Positions 1 to 5,357 of a stretch of 5,357 nucleotides of DNA are shown here, one piece after another. Below the pieces are notes generated by a model. The model saw nothing but the letters and a program-made list of their open reading frames with translations, was not told the DNA's origin and made no database searches. Numbering within the stretch: the stretch's first letter is position 1; each line of letters begins with the position of its first letter. The stretch is from Betaproteobacteria bacterium (lineage in GTDB: Bacteria > Pseudomonadota > Gammaproteobacteria > Burkholderiales > Casimicrobiaceae). Location of the stretch: positions 1-5,357 of the forward strand of contig JANXZT010000008.1 in NCBI GenBank assembly GCA_025355395.1. Reading direction: 5' to 3'. A program made the position numbers and the translations under genes.

Positions 1-2
1 AC

Positions 3-1073
3 GCCTATCTCACCGTCGAGCGGAATGATGGTGCGGCACTGCGAGGCCAGTGGGACATCGCGCTCCGCGATCTCGAGAATGCGATCGGCCTCGATACCAA
101 CGGTGACGGCGATATTACCTGGGGCGAGCTCAAGTCCCACCAGAGCGAGATCGATGCGTATGCGCTGGGACGGCTGCGCATCGCGTCTGGGGGGGCCGCG
201 TGTTCGCTGGCGGTCAACGACCACTTGGTCGATACCCATACGGACGGCACTTATGCGGTCCTCAAGTTCGGCGGCCAATGTCCGCAGCAGGGGCCGACCC
301 TGACCATTCACTACACGTTGTTCAACGACATCGATCCGCAGCATCGCGGCCTCCTGAATTTCGTGGAGTCCGGAGCGAGCCGAAGCGTGGTCTTCAGCGC
401 CGAGACACCAGAGCGGGTCGTGGGTGGGGATAGCGCGGGTCCGCTCGCACAATTTGCCACCTACGTGCACGAAGGCATCTGGCACATCTGGCTCGGTTAC
501 GACCACATTCTCTTCCTGCTGTCGCTGCTGCTGCCTGCGGTGCTGGTGCGCCGTGATGACGCGTGGCTGGCGCGCGACTCGTTTCGCACGGCGTTCATCG
601 AAGTCGCCAAGGTCGTGACGGCGTTCACGCTCGCCCACTCGATCACGCTGTCGCTGGCGGCGCTCGGGATGGTGTCGCTGCCGTCGCGATGGGTGGAATC
701 GGCGATTGCACTGTCGGTGGTGCTGGCGGCGCTCAACAACCTCTTTCCGGTCGTTGCCAACGGCCGCTGGATTGCGGCATTCGGATTCGGGCTGCTGCAC
801 GGATTCGGTTTTGCCGGTGCCTTGCGGGACCTCGGATTGCCGACCGGCTCGCTTGCACTCTCGCTTGCCGGCTTTAACATCGGGGTGGAAATCGGCCAGC
901 TTGCCATTGTCGTGCTGTTCCTCCCACTCGCCTTCGCGCTGCGTGCCACGTGGGGCTACCGGCGCTTGCTGCTGGCGGGAGGATCAGCCGCCATTGCCGC
1001 CGTCGCGGCCGTGTGGTTCGCCGAGCGTGCGTTCGATGTTCCATTGTTTGCGGCCTTGGCATCCGGCACTTGA
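3..1073 (+). CDS. HupE/UreJ-family membrane protein with EF-hand-type loop (5' end missing)
   Basis: The reading frame is open from the left edge to TGA at 1071-1073, giving 356 visible residues; the true start and any signal peptide lie outside the window. Residues 1 to about 150 form a soluble, probably periplasmic domain with a textbook 12-residue EF-hand loop at residues 31-42 (DTNGDGDITWGE, bases 93-128) and two cysteines (67 and 93) that could form a disulfide. From about residue 155 the protein is hydrophobic, with roughly six membrane segments (about 160-182, 203-222, 232-252, 256-275, 284-310, 322-340). The family signature is seen as HEGIWHIWLGYDH (156-168), then TLAHSITLSLAALG, ALNNLFPV, GLLHGFGFAGAL and GFNIGVEIGQ. 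Conserved His 156, 161, 168, 212 and 266 and Asp 167 could bind metal. Classical HupE/UreJ proteins are linked to nickel supply for hydrogenase or urease, but no such enzyme genes are seen here, so the transported ion, if any, is unknown. Family call is firm; function is not. Confidence 0.9.
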   Translation, partial: AYLTVERNDGAALRGQWDIALRDLENAIGLDTNGDGDITWGELKSHQSEIDAYALGRLRIASGGAACSLAVNDHLVDTHTDGTYAVLKFGGQCPQQGPTLTIHYTLFNDIDPQHRGLLNFVESGASRSVVFSAETPERVVGGDSAGPLAQFATYVHEGIWHIWLGYDHILFLLSLLLPAVLVRRDDAWLARDSFRTAFIEVAKVVTAFTLAHSITLSLAALGMVSLPSRWVESAIALSVVLAALNNLFPVVANGRWIAAFGFGLLHGFGFAGALRDLGLPTGSLALSLAGFNIGVEIGQLAIVVLFLPLAFALRATWGYRRLLLAGGSAAIAAVAAVWFAERAFDVPLFAALASGT

Positions 1074-1214
1074 CGTCTGCGACGGTGGGTGGTGGGGCTC
1101 TCGGTCCTGCGAACGGCGCTCGCGTGCCGGTCGCAATGCAGAAACGACGCAGCCGGAAAGCGGTTGCATCGACGATCCGGAAGGCGTTCCGCGCCGCCTG
1201 GGTCATGGCAATAC

Positions 1215-1240
1215 CCGGTCGCCGCGGGCGTGGCGACCGG
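1215..1240 (+). other. 9-bp perfect inverted repeat in the leader of the DUF4331 gene
   Basis: CCGGTCGCC (1215-1223) and GGCGACCGG (1232-1240) are exact reverse complements around an 8-base loop; the stem can grow by one C-G pair and one G-T wobble inside the loop. It lies in the 193-base gap between the HupE/UreJ-like gene and the DUF4331 gene and ends 14 bases before the Shine-Dalgarno. No T-run follows, so it is not a typical intrinsic terminator. It may be an mRNA leader hairpin, a processing or stability element, or a protein-binding site. The rest of the gap (1074-1214) shows no gene and no convincing promoter. Confidence 0.5.
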
Positions 1241-1254
1241 TGGAGATTTCAATC

Positions 1255-1260
1255 AGGAGA
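1255..1260 (+). promoter_or_regulatory. Ribosome binding site of the DUF4331 gene
   Basis: AGGAGA lies six bases before the ATG at 1267. This fixes the start there rather than at the in-frame Met codon four codons later (1279). It also rules out the long upstream open extension of the same frame, which overlaps the membrane protein gene out of frame. Confidence 0.8.
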
Positions 1261-1266
1261 AAAGGT

Positions 1267-2769
1267 ATGCAACGCATAATGCGAACCATCATCGGCGCGT
1301 GCTTCTGCTGCGCCGCGCTCTGGACGGGGAGCGCGATTGCCGCGAGCCATCGCGAAGCGCCCCTCATCGCCAACGATCCGGCGGCAGATAACACCGATTT
1401 CTACATGTTTCGCAGCTGGACCGATCCCAGCAAGGTGGTGTTCATCCTCAACGTCATCCCGGGGCAGGAGCCGGGAGCCGGGCCGAACTACTTCAATTTC
1501 GCGGACGACGTGCTCTACAAGATCAACGTCGACACCAACGCCAACGGCAAAGAGGACCTGGTCTACGAAGTTCGCTTCAAGACCGAATTTCGCAACCCGT
1601 TGCAGCTGCCGTTGTCCTATGTGGCGCTGCCGAAGATCACCGCGCTCGACGGCCCCGGGTCGGAGGGAATCATCCTTCGCCAAAGCTATACGGTAACGCA
1701 GGTGCGCAACGGTGAGCGCGTCAATCTTGGCACGAAGCCGATGTACGCGGTGCCGTCACGTGTCGGTCCGTTGACCATGGGGTCGACCTCCGACTACGAG
1801 GCGCTCGCCGCCAAGGGTATCTACCCGCTCGCCAACGATGGCAAGGTGTTCGCCGGCCAGCGGGACGAGACCTTCTACATCGACCTTGGTGCGACGTTCG
1901 ATACGCTGAACCTGCGGCGCACGCCGCCCGTTCTGACGGCTGCCGAAGACGCCAACGACTTCGCGAACCCATTCGGTAACGACATGTTCTCGGGCTTCAA
2001 TATCAGCACCATTGCGATCGAGGTGCCGATTAGCGCGGTGACCGCGAAGCCCAGTGGCGTCATCGGCGCTTATGTGTCGACATCGCGGCAAAAGGTCAGG
2101 GTGTTCAAGAACAAGGAGAAGGACGACGGGGACGATGTCGAGGCCGGCCCGTGGGTGCAGGTTTCACGGATGGCGAATCCGCTGGTCAACGAGCTCATCA
2201 TCGGCACCGATACGAAGGACCGTTGGAACACCACCGATCCGAGTGATGAAGCGCAGTTCCTGGACTTTTATTTGAATTCGCGCCTCGCGACTGCCCTCAA
2301 TATCCGTTTCGGCTCGTTTCTTCCGGCGCCGGTTCCCACAACTAACCGGAAGGACCTGGTCAACGCGTTGCTCAAATATCCGACGCAACCGCAAACGGGC
2401 ACTTGCGTCGGCAACGACTGCGCTGAACTGCTCCGACTGAACCTGGCCATTCCGCCGACGCTGCCGGCAGCTCAGAAGCGGCTAGGGCCTCTCGCGACAC
2501 CCCCCGATAACGCAGGCTGGCCCAACGGGCGACGTCCGAACGATGACGTGACGGATGTCGCGCTGCGCGTCGTCGCCGGCAAGCTGCTCGGCACCGCCAC
2601 CGGCAACCTGCCGCTCGGCGATGGCGTGAACTTCAACATTGGCGCCGAAGGCAGCAATCTCACGGCGAACGGCATCTACACGGTGTTCCCGTATCTGCCG
2701 ACGCCGCATGACGGAAGGAATCGCCGACATATCGACTGCGGCGAACCGCTGGCGAACGCCTGCAATTGA
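1267..2769 (+). CDS. Exported DUF4331 family protein
   Basis: A complete gene of 500 residues. The N-terminus is a Sec-type signal peptide: basic start (MQRIMR), hydrophobic core to about residue 22, and an AIA-A cleavage region near residues 24-26. The mature protein then opens with SHREAP (27-32), the characteristic start of DUF4331 proteins. Further family marks are ADNTDFYMFRSW (40-51), the acidic DTNANGKED stretch (89-97) typical of a Ca-type loop, SRMANPLVNELIIG (300-313), GWPNGRRPNDDVTDVAL (417-433) and FPYLPTPHDGRNR (474-486). The mature part has four cysteines, in two close pairs (380/385 and 491/499), consistent with disulfides in the periplasm. The family has no established activity; a secreted or periplasmic binding or structural role is inference. 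It follows the HupE/UreJ-like gene on the same strand, 193 bases away with a hairpin between, so the two may share a job but perhaps not a single uninterrupted transcript. A stable hairpin follows the stop codon. Confidence 0.93.
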   Translation: MQRIMRTIIGACFCCAALWTGSAIAASHREAPLIANDPAADNTDFYMFRSWTDPSKVVFILNVIPGQEPGAGPNYFNFADDVLYKINVDTNANGKEDLVYEVRFKTEFRNPLQLPLSYVALPKITALDGPGSEGIILRQSYTVTQVRNGERVNLGTKPMYAVPSRVGPLTMGSTSDYEALAAKGIYPLANDGKVFAGQRDETFYIDLGATFDTLNLRRTPPVLTAAEDANDFANPFGNDMFSGFNISTIAIEVPISAVTAKPSGVIGAYVSTSRQKVRVFKNKEKDDGDDVEAGPWVQVSRMANPLVNELIIGTDTKDRWNTTDPSDEAQFLDFYLNSRLATALNIRFGSFLPAPVPTTNRKDLVNALLKYPTQPQTGTCVGNDCAELLRLNLAIPPTLPAAQKRLGPLATPPDNAGWPNGRRPNDDVTDVALRVVAGKLLGTATGNLPLGDGVNFNIGAEGSNLTANGIYTVFPYLPTPHDGRNRRHIDCGEPLANACN

Positions 2770-2777
2770 AATCGGGC

Positions 2778-2809
2778 CTGCCGCGTCACGGTTCGCCGTG
2801 GCGCGGCGG
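2778..2809 (+). terminator. Strong hairpin after the DUF4331 gene (terminator or mRNA 3' stabiliser)
   Basis: Bases 2778-2791 pair with 2796-2809 over 14 positions (12 Watson-Crick and two G-T wobbles) around a TTCG tetraloop, starting eight bases after the stop codon. The loop is closed by G-C rather than the extra-stable C-G. The downstream side is GGTTGCTGTCGC, without a T-run, so classical Rho-independent termination would be weak. It may still pause polymerase, protect the upstream mRNA end, or reduce read-through into the ABM gene. Confidence 0.55.
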
Positions 2810-2879
2810 TTGCTGTCGCAATCAGTCGTCAGTCCACATCTCGAGCGCCGAACCAGGGCGCGGAGCGACGTCACTAGCC

Positions 2880-2885
2880 AAAGGA
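2880..2885 (+). promoter_or_regulatory. Ribosome binding site of the ABM-domain gene
   Basis: AAAGGA ends eight bases before the ATG at 2894. A second AGGA (2889-2892) is only one base from the ATG, too close to act. No well-formed sigma-70 promoter is visible between 2810 and 2880. Confidence 0.5.
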
Positions 2886-2893
2886 CGCAGGAA

Positions 2894-3196
2894 ATGGTCA
2901 ACGTAGCGTTATTCGTTCGCCTGGAAGCAAAGCCAGGGAAAGAAGCCGAAGTCGAGACGTTTCTTCGTGGTGGTCTTCCTCTCGTTATGGAAGAACCGTC
3001 CACTATCGCCTGGTTTGGGATCCGGTTGGGGCCCTCCACATTCGGGATTTTCGATGCATTCCCAGACGAGGCAGGCCGGCAGGCGCACCTTTCGGGCAAA
3101 GTTGCGGCTGCATTGATGGCGCGGGCGTCGGAGCTTTTCGCATCACCGCCCGCCATAGAGAAGGTCGACGTTCTCGCGGCGAAACTGCCGGCGTGA
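2894..3196 (+). CDS. Small ABM-domain protein (putative quinol-type monooxygenase family)
   Basis: A complete 100-residue protein of the usual length for a single ABM (antibiotic biosynthesis monooxygenase) domain, a ferredoxin-like fold that makes dimeric alpha-beta barrels. The pattern fits: a first strand VNVALFVRLEAKPGKEAEV (2-20), a helix to about residue 34, the strands TIAWFGIRLGPSTFGIFDAF (37-56), a helix with QAHLSGKVAAALM (63-75), and the last strand IEKVDVLAAKLP (88-99). There is no signal peptide or membrane segment, so it is cytosolic. Family members include cofactor-free oxygenases of quinols or polyketides, but many are uncharacterised, and I cannot assign substrate or confirm catalytic residues. 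The start is set by an AAGGA eight bases upstream; the open frame before it is unused. It is codirectional with the DUF4331 gene, 124 bases downstream, behind a strong hairpin, so it is probably an independent or weakly coupled gene. Confidence 0.85.
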   Translation: MVNVALFVRLEAKPGKEAEVETFLRGGLPLVMEEPSTIAWFGIRLGPSTFGIFDAFPDEAGRQAHLSGKVAAALMARASELFASPPAIEKVDVLAAKLPA

Positions 3197-3363
3197 GACA
3201 GATGGCCGGCATCAACTGATTGGCAGCTCCACCGCCATGGGGTGTCGCATTGCGATTACGCCGTCGCGGGAATGACGCAAGGACGGTTTCACTTGGCCGG
3301 TAAGCATCTATCCAACATTACCCCTCCCTACGCCGGGCGACAAGCCGTACGAACGGGAAAAGA
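3197..3363. other. Intergenic gap between convergent genes
   Basis: The stop codons of the ABM gene (plus) and the VOC gene (minus) face each other across 167 bases. No hairpin followed by a T-run is visible on either strand, so termination is probably Rho-dependent or relies on weak structures. The plus-strand open frame from 3242 runs into the antisense of the VOC gene, has no ribosome binding site and resembles nothing I know. Confidence 0.6.
3245..3278. repeat. Possible degenerate extragenic palindrome (REP-like) remnant
   Basis: CGCGGGAATGACGC (3265-3278) matches from memory one arm of the common bacterial extragenic palindrome of the CGTCATTCCCGCG / CGCGGGAATGACG type. The left side (3243-3254) keeps only a partial match to the expected opposite arm, and 3245-3255 is itself a small palindrome (TCGCA-T-TGCGA). 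The position between convergent genes is where such repeats usually sit. Only one copy is visible, so repeat status is not shown by this window. Confidence 0.25.
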
Positions 3364-3735
3364 TCAATTGCCGGCCTTGTTCTGCCACATCGCCACGACC
3401 GCACCGGTGGGGTCGCGGATGACGCTCATCTGTCCGTACTCACCGACTTGAAGGACATCCTGCAACACCGTCGCTCCGAGCTCTTTGGCCCGATTGGTCA
3501 TGGCGCGAACATCATCCACGCCGACATACGCCATCCAATGCGGCGGTGTGTTGGGCGGAAGATTGCTCATCATGCCACCACCGGTGCCCTCTCCCACGCT
3601 GATCATCGTGTAGTTGCCGCCACCGCCTGGCATCGGCATGTCCTTGAGCTCCCAGCCGAAAAGACTTCCGTAGAACTTTTTTGCCGTGGGTAGATCGCCG
3701 GTGTTGAGCTCGACGTGCACAAAGGGATTTGCCAT
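3364..3735 (-). CDS. VOC (glyoxalase/bleomycin resistance fold) family protein
   Basis: A complete 123-residue protein, the length of one VOC unit built from two beta-alpha-beta-beta-beta modules. Module one is FVHVELNTGDLPTAKKFYGS (5-24) followed by LFGWEL; module two starts at PPHWMAYVGVDDV (64-76) and ends with VIRDPTGAVVAMWQ (105-118). A glycine-rich hinge (37-54) lies between. His7 and His66 sit where VOC metal ligands often fall, but the C-terminal position usually held by glutamate reads AMW, so a classical metal site looks incomplete. This ending resembles the non-glyoxalase VOC subgroup (CFP-30B-like), whose activity is unclear. It lies 175 bases downstream of the CoA ligase gene on the same strand; joint transcription is possible but not shown. 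I chose the ATG at 3735 rather than the GTG at 3741, because that GTG lies inside the Shine-Dalgarno. Fold call is firm, substrate unknown. Confidence 0.88.
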   Translation of the reverse strand: MANPFVHVELNTGDLPTAKKFYGSLFGWELKDMPMPGGGGNYTMISVGEGTGGGMMSNLPPNTPPHWMAYVGVDDVRAMTNRAKELGATVLQDVLQVGEYGQMSVIRDPTGAVVAMWQNKAGN

Positions 3736-3737
3736 GG

Positions 3738-3745
3738 TCACCTCC
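3738..3745 (-). promoter_or_regulatory. Near-perfect Shine-Dalgarno of the VOC gene, deciding its start
   Basis: Read on the minus strand, GGAGGTGA is fully complementary to the 16S anti-Shine-Dalgarno core. GGAGG ends five bases before the ATG at 3735. The in-frame GTG at 3741-3739 is embedded in this site and cannot be the start served by it. The strength suggests efficient translation. Confidence 0.8.
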
Positions 3746-3753
3746 GTTCAATG

Positions 3754-3770
3754 CCTGCAAACCGTGCAGG
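3754..3770 (-). other. Short hairpin in the gap upstream of the VOC gene
   Basis: CCTGCA (3754-3759) and TGCAGG (3765-3770) are exact reverse complements around five bases, ending nine bases before the VOC Shine-Dalgarno on the minus strand. The stem is only six pairs, so it could be chance. The rest of the 175-base gap (3736-3910) holds no gene. No clear terminator for the ligase and no convincing promoter for the VOC gene are seen. Confidence 0.25.
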
Positions 3771-3910
3771 AGCGGTGCGCAAGATCTCCGGACGGCGATG
3801 CGGCGCCAATAGCGTCGGTCGGCCCGGCACCGGGAAGGGTGGCGCGCGCAAAGGTCCCATCCGATATGCAAATGGTACAACAGCAAAGGCAACCTGCAGT
3901 GCCTTGGTGA

Positions 3911-5356
3911 TCACGATCTCTGCACCGAGCGCAACGCTTGCCGATCGATCTTGCCGGTGCCGGTTTTTGGCAAGGCGTCGAGATAATGCACGATGCGGGG
4001 ATACTTGTAAGGCACCAGCCGGTCCTTGACAAAGCGCTGCAACTCGCGCGTCGTCGCTTCGCGGTCGCGAGCACCCTCGCGCAGCGCGACAAACGCCGCC
4101 AGCGTCGTCAGCTGGTTCTCGTCGTCGATCGCCAACACTACGCATTCGCGCACGAGGGGATGCTCCATGAGGCAGCGCTCGACCTCGAGCGGATATACCC
4201 ATTGTCCGCTTACTTTCACGAGGTCGTCAGTGCGACCTTCGAAAAAATAGAAACCGTCGACATCCCGCCGAAAGCGATCGCCGGTGTAGATCCAGCCGTT
4301 GCGCATCGTTTGCGCGGTCTTGTCAGGGCGATTCCAATAGCACGGCGCCTGCGAATCGCCGCGCACCCACAGCGCACCCGATTCCCCCGCATCGACTTCG
4401 TTGCCATCCGCGTCGGTGAGCCGCAACTCATAGCCGGGCACGCGGCACCCACTCGCGCCCGGCTTTTGCATGGCGGGGGTGTTGGAGAGATAAATATGCA
4501 GCACTTCGGTCGATCCGAGACCCTCGACGATCGAATGACCGTACCGCCGGCGCCATTCCTCGAAGAGCTCTGAAGAAAGGGTCTCGGCGGCGGACAGGCA
4601 CATGCGAATGCTGGTGAGGTCCCGATTCGCGCCTTCCTGATGCGCCGCCAGTGCGATGTACAGTGTGGGCAGACCAAAGAGTACCGTGGGGTGGTGGCGC
4701 TCGATCGTCGCGAATACCGCTTGCGATTCGGGACGACCCGGCATGAGAACCACTGTGGCGCCCGCGCAAAAGGGAAAAGTCAATGCGTTGCCAAAACCGT
4801 AGGCAAAAAAGATCTTCGGCGGCGAGAAGACGATGTCGTCCTCCCGGATACCAATTACGCCGCGGGCGTAGGCCAGATAGGTGTAGAGCGCGTCGTGCTG
4901 AAGGTGAACGACGCCTTTGGGACGGCCGGTCGAGCCGGAGCTGTACATCCAGAACGCCATTTCGTCGCGATGCGTTTCGACCGCGGCGAGCGTTCCCGTC
5001 TCCCGTTCGATCCAGTGCTGCCACTCGTGGTGACTGGTCAACGCGTCGCTCGGCATTGGCGCGTCACCGCCGACATGCACGACATGCCGCAATCGGGTCG
5101 CGGCGACATCCGGGTGCGAAAGAACGTTCCTGAAGCGCGCATCGAGCAGCGCCACCTCAGCGCCGCTGTCCTGCAGGTAGTAGGCAACGAGGTCGGGTGA
5201 CGACAAGGTGTTGACCAACACGGGCACATATCCGGCCCGGATGGCGCCAAAGATCGCTGCTGCGTACTCGGGGCCGTCGTCAAGCACCATCAAGACGCGA
5301 CCGCCTCGCGCCAAGCCGAGGCGTGCAAGGGCGCTCCCCGCGCGATTGGCGCAGTC
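3911..5356 (-). CDS. Benzoate-CoA ligase family protein (N-terminus beyond window)
   Basis: The minus-strand frame is open from the right edge to TGA at 3913-3911, giving 481 residues; compared with a family length near 520, some 40-50 N-terminal residues are missing. It belongs to the ANL adenylate-forming superfamily, which activates a carboxylic acid with ATP to an acyl-AMP and then to the CoA thioester. Counting from the first full codon at 5356, motifs in order are the phosphate-binding loop YSSGSTGRPKG (138-148), IFFAYGFGNALTFPF (182-196), the A5 motif GLGSTEVLHIYLSN (279-292), TGD (358-360), the hinge region GRTDDLVKVSG (374-384) and PKTGTGKIDR (463-472) with the catalytic lysine at 469. 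GLGSTEVLHIYLSN and the FAYGFGN stretch fit the aryl (benzoate, hydroxy- or aminobenzoate) CoA ligases better than fatty acyl ligases. The exact substrate cannot be read from the sequence. All core motifs are intact, so it should be active. It is cytosolic and likely feeds aromatic acid degradation; a VOC gene lies downstream. Confidence 0.92.
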   Translation of the reverse strand, partial: DCANRAGSALARLGLARGGRVLMVLDDGPEYAAAIFGAIRAGYVPVLVNTLSSPDLVAYYLQDSGAEVALLDARFRNVLSHPDVAATRLRHVVHVGGDAPMPSDALTSHHEWQHWIERETGTLAAVETHRDEMAFWMYSSGSTGRPKGVVHLQHDALYTYLAYARGVIGIREDDIVFSPPKIFFAYGFGNALTFPFCAGATVVLMPGRPESQAVFATIERHHPTVLFGLPTLYIALAAHQEGANRDLTSIRMCLSAAETLSSELFEEWRRRYGHSIVEGLGSTEVLHIYLSNTPAMQKPGASGCRVPGYELRLTDADGNEVDAGESGALWVRGDSQAPCYWNRPDKTAQTMRNGWIYTGDRFRRDVDGFYFFEGRTDDLVKVSGQWVYPLEVERCLMEHPLVRECVVLAIDDENQLTTLAAFVALREGARDREATTRELQRFVKDRLVPYKYPRIVHYLDALPKTGTGKIDRQALRSVQRS

Positions 5357-5357
5357 G

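Noticed and set aside
497..949. 150-codon minus-strand frame antisense to the membrane protein
   Set aside because: Low-complexity Ser/Ala/Arg-rich translation typical of antisense shadows of hydrophobic GC-rich genes.
1070..1098. TTGACG at the end of the membrane protein gene as a -35 box
   Set aside because: No A/T-rich -10 hexamer at a workable distance; the downstream sequence is G-rich.
706..1266. Long open extension of the DUF4331 frame upstream of its start
   Set aside because: It overlaps the HupE/UreJ-like gene out of frame, lacks a recognisable domain, and a good Shine-Dalgarno followed by a signal peptide marks the real start at 1267.
1249..1683. 144-codon open frame antisense to the DUF4331 gene
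   Set aside because: High-GC shadow of a well-supported gene; no ribosome binding site or family resemblance.
2482..3156. 224-codon minus-strand frame across the DUF4331 end and ABM gene
   Set aside because: Spans two well-supported plus-strand genes; the translation has no recognisable domain.
3242..3451. 69-codon plus-strand frame in the convergent gap
   Set aside because: No Shine-Dalgarno, its second half is antisense to the VOC gene, and part of it comes from the REP-like stretch.
3848..3895. Minus-strand TTGCCT with CATATC 18 bases later as a promoter for the VOC gene
   Set aside because: Both hexamers are weak matches and the spacing is at the upper limit; not enough to call a promoter.
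3938..4573. 211-codon plus-strand frame antisense to the CoA ligase
   Set aside because: The ligase motifs on the minus strand are unambiguous; this frame is a shadow.
4640..5200. 186-codon plus-strand frame antisense to the CoA ligase
   Set aside because: Shadow of the ligase; no start signal or family match recognised.

Overview
The window is GC-rich chromosomal-type DNA with dense coding, short intergenic gaps and long antisense shadow frames. The gene families (HupE/UreJ-like membrane protein, DUF4331 exported protein, ABM-domain protein, VOC protein, benzoate-CoA-ligase-type enzyme) suggest a proteobacterium, most likely a betaproteobacterium or a rhizobial-type alphaproteobacterium. 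That placement is inferred from gene content and base composition; there is no rRNA or marker gene to settle it. I see no tRNA, rRNA, CRISPR array, transposase, integrase or phage gene.

Left half, plus strand. The 3' part of a HupE/UreJ-family membrane protein (3-1073) has an extracytoplasmic domain with a canonical EF-hand-type loop, followed by about six membrane segments rich in conserved His and Asp. After a 193-base gap with a hairpin and a clear ribosome binding site comes a complete exported DUF4331 protein of 500 residues (1267-2769). A strong 14-bp hairpin with a TTCG loop follows its stop codon, and then a small ABM-domain protein of 100 residues (2894-3196). The first two genes look like a functional pair in the cell envelope, possibly linked to divalent metal ions; neither family has an established biochemical role that I can assign here. 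The ABM gene is codirectional, but the hairpin probably separates it at least partly.

Right half, minus strand. A benzoate-CoA-ligase-type adenylate-forming enzyme (3911 to the window edge, N-terminus cut off) is followed 175 bases downstream by a VOC/glyoxalase-fold protein of 123 residues (3364-3735), whose start is fixed by an almost ideal Shine-Dalgarno sequence. This side points to activation of aromatic acids to their CoA thioesters. The neighbouring pathway genes (for example box or bzd/bad ring-attack enzymes) lie outside the window, so the exact substrate is not determined.

The two halves converge on a 167-base gap (3197-3363) that holds no gene and no good T-tract terminator, only a possible remnant of an extragenic palindrome. 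Nothing here amounts to a clearly new system. The points most worth a second look are the HupE/UreJ plus DUF4331 pair with its calcium-type loop, and the two hairpins that bracket the DUF4331 gene.
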